Part shown: positions 33,268 to 37,054 of the stretch, one piece after another | Numbering within the stretch: position 1 is the stretch's first letter | How the letters are laid out: each line of letters begins with the position of its first letter | NCBI GenBank assembly: GCA_905236065.1 | Contig: CAJONZ010000104.1 | Coordinates: forward strand, 1 to 37,054 | DNA: 37,054 nucleotides | Source: an uncultured Bacteroidaceae bacterium | Lineage (GTDB): Bacteria > Bacteroidota > Bacteroidia > Bacteroidales > Bacteroidaceae | Reading direction: 5' to 3' | Program-made: the position numbers and the translations under genes | Notes under the pieces: model-generated | What the model saw: the letters and a program-made list of their open reading frames with translations, nothing else | What the model was told of the DNA's origin: nothing | Databases searched by the model: none

Positions 33268-34527
33268 ATGAAAACAGGAAATGTAAGGAGATGGGCGCTG
33301 CGCATGATGAGCCTTGTGCTGTGTGCAGTGACGGGGCAGGCGATGGCTGCTGACAGAGTGACAATTACGGTGCAGAACCCGGTCAAGACGGAACGGGCGT
33401 TCGAGATGGTGGAGGCTGATGCAGGACGGATTCAGGAGAAGCTGGGCGGCGGACAGCTGGTGGTGCGCGATGCCGACGGCGGCGAGGTGCCTTCGCAGCT
33501 GACGAGCGACGGCAAACTGATTTTCCAGGCAAGCGTGGGCAGCAAGGGACGGTCGGTCTATACCGTGGTGACGGGTACGCCGAAAACGTATGAGAAGCGT
33601 GTGGCCGGACGCCTGTTTACGGAGCGCGGCGACGAGTTCGGATGGGAAAACGACCACGTGGCCTACCGCATTTATGGGCATGGCGGTGCCGTGGGCTACG
33701 ACTTGTTCAACAAATCGACGACGAAGCTGATGCTGGACTGGTGGTATGCCTCGGAACAGGATGCCGAGATGCGCTCGGTGAGCAAGAAACTGCATGAGCG
33801 CGGCTACCACGATCTGGCCGACCAAGTGTATAACGCCTTCTGCTATCACATCGATCATGGGCAGGGGATGGACTGCTACACGGTAGGCCCGACGCTGGGT
33901 GGCGGTGCGAATGCCTTGCTGACGGCAGAGGGTGCGCTCTGTATGCCCAAATGCTACAAAACGTATGAGATTCTGGACAACGGTCCGTTGCGCTTCCGGG
34001 TCAAACTGACTTACCCGGAGATTGATTACCAGGGGAAGAAGGTGGTGGAGACAAGGGTGATTACGCTGGATGCGGGAACGTCGTTCTGCAAGGTGCAGGT
34101 CGGCTACGAGGGCTTGACGGAGGCTGCCCCGATGGCTTCGGGCGTGGTCGTCCATAAGCAGAATCCCAGTGCATACGTGCTGAACAAGGAGGCTGGCTAC
34201 CTGGGCTATGAGGATTTGGGCGACGGCAGTGTGTATAACGCAAAGTACCGTGCGGAGTTGGAGAAGCAGATGGGTCGTATCTACGTGGGTACGGTCTATG
34301 CGGAGAAATTGCAGGACGTCCGTTTCGAAGCCCGTGAGAACGGCATTGCCACCGGCCATGTGTTGGCTGTCGGCACGGTGAAACCAGCCACGCAATACAC
34401 CTACTATTTTGGTACGGCTTGGGACGGGAACGCCGAGCTGGGTATCAAGTCGCTGACGGACTGGGAGGCCACCCTGAGCCGGCAGGCAGCAGTGGTGAAG
34501 TCGCCCCTGAAGGTGACGGTGAAGTAA
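33268..34527 (+). CDS. DUF4861 domain-containing exported protein
   Basis: A 419-residue protein with a signal peptide (cleavage near AMA-A, residue 28). The mature part matches DUF4861, a beta-rich family found in Bacteroidota and often encoded near polysaccharide-degrading enzymes. Recognisable stretches are WENDHVAYRIYGHGGAVGYD, DWWYASEQDAEMRSVSK, CYHIDHGQGMDCYTVGPTLG and the closing TYYFGTAWDGNAE. The conserved His, Asp and Tyr residues suggest sugar or glycan handling, but the reaction is not established. Its neighbours give no hint, because recX-comF diverges from it and rmlB converges on it. Codon use is GC-rich, like the surrounding core genes. Confidence 0.82.
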   Translation: MKTGNVRRWALRMMSLVLCAVTGQAMAADRVTITVQNPVKTERAFEMVEADAGRIQEKLGGGQLVVRDADGGEVPSQLTSDGKLIFQASVGSKGRSVYTVVTGTPKTYEKRVAGRLFTERGDEFGWENDHVAYRIYGHGGAVGYDLFNKSTTKLMLDWWYASEQDAEMRSVSKKLHERGYHDLADQVYNAFCYHIDHGQGMDCYTVGPTLGGGANALLTAEGALCMPKCYKTYEILDNGPLRFRVKLTYPEIDYQGKKVVETRVITLDAGTSFCKVQVGYEGLTEAAPMASGVVVHKQNPSAYVLNKEAGYLGYEDLGDGSVYNAKYRAELEKQMGRIYVGTVYAEKLQDVRFEARENGIATGHVLAVGTVKPATQYTYYFGTAWDGNAELGIKSLTDWEATLSRQAAVVKSPLKVTVK

Positions 34528-34550
34528 GGGGCTCTGGAAAAAGCCACAAG

Positions 34551-34597
34551 AAAAAAGGAAAGGCTTCCACGGTGTGTTGGAAGCCTTTCCTGTCTTT
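34551..34597. terminator. Bidirectional terminator between the DUF4861 gene and rmlB
   Basis: GGAAAGGCTTCCA (34557-34569) and TGGAAGCCTTTCC (34578-34590) form a perfect 13-bp stem. Six T follow on the minus strand (rmlB side), and a weaker T-rich stretch follows on the plus strand. Confidence 0.88.
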
Positions 34598-34609
34598 GGT
34601 GGGAGGGGA

Positions 34610-35752
34610 TTACCGCCCGGCGTACATGCTCTCGTAGTATTTTTCGTACTCGCCGCTGGTGATGTTGTCCATCCATGCCTCGTTTTCGAGGTACCACTTC
34701 ACGGTCTTTTCGATACCTTCCTCGAACTGGAGTGAAGGCTCCCAGCCGAGTTCAGCCTGAAGCTTGCGCGAGTCGATGGCATAGCGGGCATCGTGGCCGA
34801 GACGGTCGGTGACGTAAGTGATGAGGTCGAGGTCGGCACCTTCGGGACGGCCCAGCAGGCGGTCAACGGTCTTGATGACCACCTTGATGATGTCGATGTT
34901 TTTCCACTCGTTGAATCCACCGATGTTGTAGGTCTCGGCAATCTTTCCGTTGTGGAAGATGGTGTCGATGGCCCGTGCATGGTCAACCACGTAAAGCCAG
35001 TCGCGCACGTTCTCGCCCTTGCCATAGACGGGGAGCGGCTTGCGGTGACGGATGTTGTTGATGAACAGCGGAATCAGCTTTTCAGGGAACTGATAGGGGC
35101 CGTAGTTGTTGGAGCAATTGGTCACGATGGTCGGCATTCCGTAGGTGTCGTGGAAGGCGCGTACAAAGTGGTCGCTGCTGGCCTTTGAGGCAGAGTAGGG
35201 TGAATGGGGGTTGTACTTGGTGGTCTCCAGGAAGAAGTCCGTGCCGTAGGCGGCGTGATGCTCTGCACTCGAAGCGGTAGTAGTGAAGGGAGACTCCACG
35301 CCCTCAGGATGGGTTAGTTCCAGGGCACCATAGACCTCGTCGGTGGAGATGTGGTAGAAGCGCTTGCCCTCGTAGCCTTCTGGCAGGCTTTCCCAGTAGA
35401 GCTTTGCAGCCTGAAGCAGGGAGAGTGTGCCCATGACGTTGGTACGTGCAAAGGTGAAGGGGTCCTTGATGGAGCGATCGACGTGGCTCTCGGCGGCCAG
35501 GTGGATGATTCCGTCCACTTTCTCGTCCTGTATCAGCTGATAGAAGGCATCGAAGTCGCAGATGTCCATCTTGACGAATTTGTAGTTGGGCTTGTCCTCT
35601 ACGTCCTTCAAGTTGGCAAGGTTGCCCGCGTAGGTGAGTTTGTCGAGATTGATAATCTTGTAGTCAGGATATTTGTTCACGAAAAGTCTGACCACGTGGC
35701 TGCCAATGAATCCGGCTCCACCAGTAATTACGATGTTACGTTTGAATCCCAT
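34610..35752 (-). CDS. rfbB: dTDP-glucose 4,6-dehydratase
   Basis: A 380-residue extended-SDR enzyme (RmlB) that turns dTDP-glucose into dTDP-4-keto-6-deoxyglucose, the second step to dTDP-rhamnose and other deoxysugars of surface polysaccharides. The NAD loop GGAGFIGSHVVRLF, the active-site STDEVYG and YSASKASSD (Tyr-x3-Lys), and the sugar-binding NNYGPYQFPEKLIPLFI are intact. An insert around residues 145-172 (LTHPEGVESPFTTTASSAE) is known in the Bacteroidota form. The other rml genes (A, C, D) are absent here. It follows ybeY-nrdG in the same direction after a 60-base AT-rich gap. Confidence 0.94.
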   Translation of the reverse strand: MGFKRNIVITGGAGFIGSHVVRLFVNKYPDYKIINLDKLTYAGNLANLKDVEDKPNYKFVKMDICDFDAFYQLIQDEKVDGIIHLAAESHVDRSIKDPFTFARTNVMGTLSLLQAAKLYWESLPEGYEGKRFYHISTDEVYGALELTHPEGVESPFTTTASSAEHHAAYGTDFFLETTKYNPHSPYSASKASSDHFVRAFHDTYGMPTIVTNCSNNYGPYQFPEKLIPLFINNIRHRKPLPVYGKGENVRDWLYVVDHARAIDTIFHNGKIAETYNIGGFNEWKNIDIIKVVIKTVDRLLGRPEGADLDLITYVTDRLGHDARYAIDSRKLQAELGWEPSLQFEEGIEKTVKWYLENEAWMDNITSGEYEKYYESMYAGR

Positions 35753-35812
35753 AATATAAATAATGTATAGATAATGAATAATTCGCTGTGATAAAAAGAA
35801 AAAGGGGGCTCG

Positions 35813-36310
35813 TCAGTTGTATGCCTCGGTGATGTCAACCATGCTTCCCTGAGCGAGAGACCGCGGCACGTTGATGATGCGTTGGTTGCTGCTTCCACGG
35901 AAACGAAGCGAAAGGTCGCGCAGGGCCAGTACGAAGGGGCTATCGACCAATACGTCAACCGATTGGAGCAGGGGAAGAAATGTCGGGCTGTCTTGCAACT
36001 CCTCCCATCGGTAGCCTGTGTAGCACCAGATGTTGAGGCCCAGCTCATTTTTGATTCGTTTCGCCAGATGTGCCACGGTCTTTGCCTGGAAGAGGGGGTC
36101 GCCCCCGGAGAATGTGACGTCGAAGCCATTGTAGCGGATGATGTCCATGAGGTCGTCTTCTTCCATTTCCTTTCCTGCATCGGCAGGCCACGATTGCGGA
36201 TTCTGGCAGCCCTCGCACCGATGGTTGCAGCCTGCAAAGTAGATGGAGGTGCGCAGTCCCGGCCCATCCACCGACGTGCCTTCCGCGATGTCTATGACTT
36301 GAAGTTTCAT
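35813..36310 (-). CDS. nrdG: Anaerobic ribonucleotide reductase activating protein
   Basis: A 165-residue radical-SAM enzyme. It generates the glycyl radical on NrdD, so deoxynucleotides can be made without oxygen. The [4Fe-4S]/SAM motif is CNHRCEGC near residue 29, preceded by the family DGPGLRTSIYFAGC. The SAM-binding GGDP motif is in VTFSGGDPLFQ. Length is typical. Its partner nrdD is not in the window. It starts four bases after the ybeY stop, so the two are an operon. The end (SMVDITEAYN) matches the domain length. Confidence 0.92.
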   Translation of the reverse strand: MKLQVIDIAEGTSVDGPGLRTSIYFAGCNHRCEGCQNPQSWPADAGKEMEEDDLMDIIRYNGFDVTFSGGDPLFQAKTVAHLAKRIKNELGLNIWCYTGYRWEELQDSPTFLPLLQSVDVLVDSPFVLALRDLSLRFRGSSNQRIINVPRSLAQGSMVDITEAYN

Positions 36311-36314
36311 GGCC

Positions 36315-36752
36315 TTAAGCTTTCAACATGGCCAGCGCCTTGTCTTCGGCGGCCTCCATCACTTCCCGTTCGCCGGGTCCCTTGTCGTTGATGCCGACCA
36401 AGTGCAGGATGCCATGGATGATGACGCGGTGCAACTCTTCTTCGTAGGTCGTTCCCTGCTGTTCGGCATTGCTGCGCACGGTGTCGAGCGAAATGAAAAT
36501 GTCGCCCGAAATGGTGTCTTTGATGCCCATCGCAGCCAAATCGTCGCAGTAGTCGAACGTGATGATGTCTGTGTAGTAGTCGTGCTGTAGGTACTGCTTG
36601 TTCACTTCCAGAATCTTCGCGTCGTCGCAGAAGATGTAGGCCACGTCGCCCACTTTCTTCCCATAGCCCTGTGCCACTGCCTTAATCCAGGCACTGGTGT
36701 CCCGCTTCCTGATGGCAGGCATCCTCACGCCGTCAATGTTATATGTAATCAT
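36315..36752 (-). CDS. ybeY: Endoribonuclease/rRNA maturation factor YbeY
   Basis: About 145 residues. This metalloprotein is needed for 16S rRNA 3'-end maturation and ribosome quality control. The zinc motif is HGILHLVGIND near residue 112; the third His of the E. coli form (HGxLHLxGYDH) is not obvious, as I recall is common in this phylum. The upstream conserved TDIITFDY and GDIFISLDTV are present. The frame is open to 36824, but the promoter box TAATTTTG (36794-36801) lies inside that extension, so the ATG at 36752 (MITYNIDGV, after AGGAAGC) is chosen. It is the first gene of ybeY-nrdG(-rmlB). Confidence 0.9.
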   Translation of the reverse strand: MITYNIDGVRMPAIRKRDTSAWIKAVAQGYGKKVGDVAYIFCDDAKILEVNKQYLQHDYYTDIITFDYCDDLAAMGIKDTISGDIFISLDTVRSNAEQQGTTYEEELHRVIIHGILHLVGINDKGPGEREVMEAAEDKALAMLKA

Positions 36753-36793
36753 GCTTCCTATAGGGATTTCTGGTGAGAAATCGAAATAATTTG

Positions 36794-36801
36794 CAAAATT
36801 A
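36794..36801 (-). promoter_or_regulatory. -7 promoter box for ybeY-nrdG
   Basis: TAATTTTG on the minus strand, about 40 bases before the ybeY ATG. The -33 region is weak (CTTGG). It decides the shorter start for ybeY. Confidence 0.6.
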
Positions 36802-36849
36802 GGATGTTTTGCGAAGAAGTCCAAGCTTTTAGCGGGTTTTCTTTAAAAT

Positions 36850-37054
36850 CTTGCGTGTCCCTTACTTGCAAAAACGTTCTTCAAGCCTTCTTAATATTCC
36901 TGAGAAAACCGCAAACGATATATGGGGTCAACGAACATGAAGGTTCCACCTTTCTGTTCAATAATGCTTTTTTATGACTATCCGCAAAGATACCACCAAC
37001 AAGACCGCAACGCGGTCACCGCTCCGTAACCGAGGGTACGAGCGTAGCGAGCAC
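36850..37054. other. Gene-free end of window with GC-rich palindromes and a possible gene tail
   Basis: On the minus strand a short frame ending at about 36890 reads KSIIEQKGGTFMFVDPIYRL, then RFSQEY and a stop. It looks like a real C-terminus but is cut off from any gene by an in-frame stop at about 36970. A TATCTTTG box lies just upstream (about 36984-36991). Bases 37000-37054 hold nested palindromes (GACCGCaacGCGGTC; GCTCGTACC against GGTTACGGAGC). It could be a degraded gene, a dispersed repeat or part of an RNA gene continuing beyond the window. Confidence 0.3.

Noticed and set aside
36753-36824. Longer ybeY reading frame starting at 36824
   Set aside because: The extra 24 codons contain the TAATTTTG promoter box and are not part of the YbeY family.

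Overview
The window looks like chromosomal DNA from a gut or oral Bacteroidales, most likely a Prevotella-type organism. Three things support this. Most promoters fit the Bacteroidota consensus (TTTG, 19-21 bases, TAnnTTTG). Several genes belong to families typical of this group: a fused gamma-alpha 2-oxoacid:ferredoxin oxidoreductase, DUF4294, DUF4861, BspA-like LRR lipoproteins and Por-type C-terminal tails. TTG and GTG starts are used, and ordinary genes lack strong Shine-Dalgarno sites. I recognise no rRNA, tRNA, CRISPR array, prophage or complete insertion sequence.

Layout. 1-640: end of the fumarate reductase/succinate dehydrogenase iron-sulfur subunit gene and its terminator. 640-2200: AT-rich accessory patch with a decayed REP-associated-transposase-like fragment, a long structured leader RNA and a BspA-like lipoprotein. 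2236-7776: a ketopantoate-reductase-family gene converging on leuS and a fused YitT/HAM1 gene. 7800-8600: a self-contained transcription unit whose only convincing products are two identical 25-residue hydrophobic peptides. 8900-14820: dusB, a DUF4294 gene, a SpoU methyltransferase gene and korAB. 14827-18863, minus strand: pullulanase, an SDR oxidoreductase and an acyltransferase. 19002-25639, plus strand: dxs-trkA-trkH, pyrH and a PAP2/Aur1-like membrane enzyme. 25697-27716, minus strand: hflX directly behind a RelE/ParE toxin-antitoxin pair. 27886-33127, minus strand: a 1194-residue modular surface protein, then recX-comF. 33268-36752: a DUF4861 protein, and opposite it ybeY-nrdG-rmlB. The last 230 bases hold a possible gene tail and GC-rich palindromes.

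How the genes fit together. Most are housekeeping genes of an anaerobe: fumarate respiration, ferredoxin-linked 2-oxoacid metabolism, anaerobic nucleotide reduction, glycogen debranching, potassium uptake, isoprenoid synthesis, translation and ribosome maturation. The best candidates for something undescribed lie between the genes: the tandem peptide unit (7836-8590), a leader with mutually exclusive terminator and antiterminator pairings (about 985-1344), and a dispersed intergenic repeat built of four 12-base units on an exact 22-base period (10074-10151 and 31697-31774). Among proteins, the YitT-HAM1 fusion with altered substrate motifs stands out.
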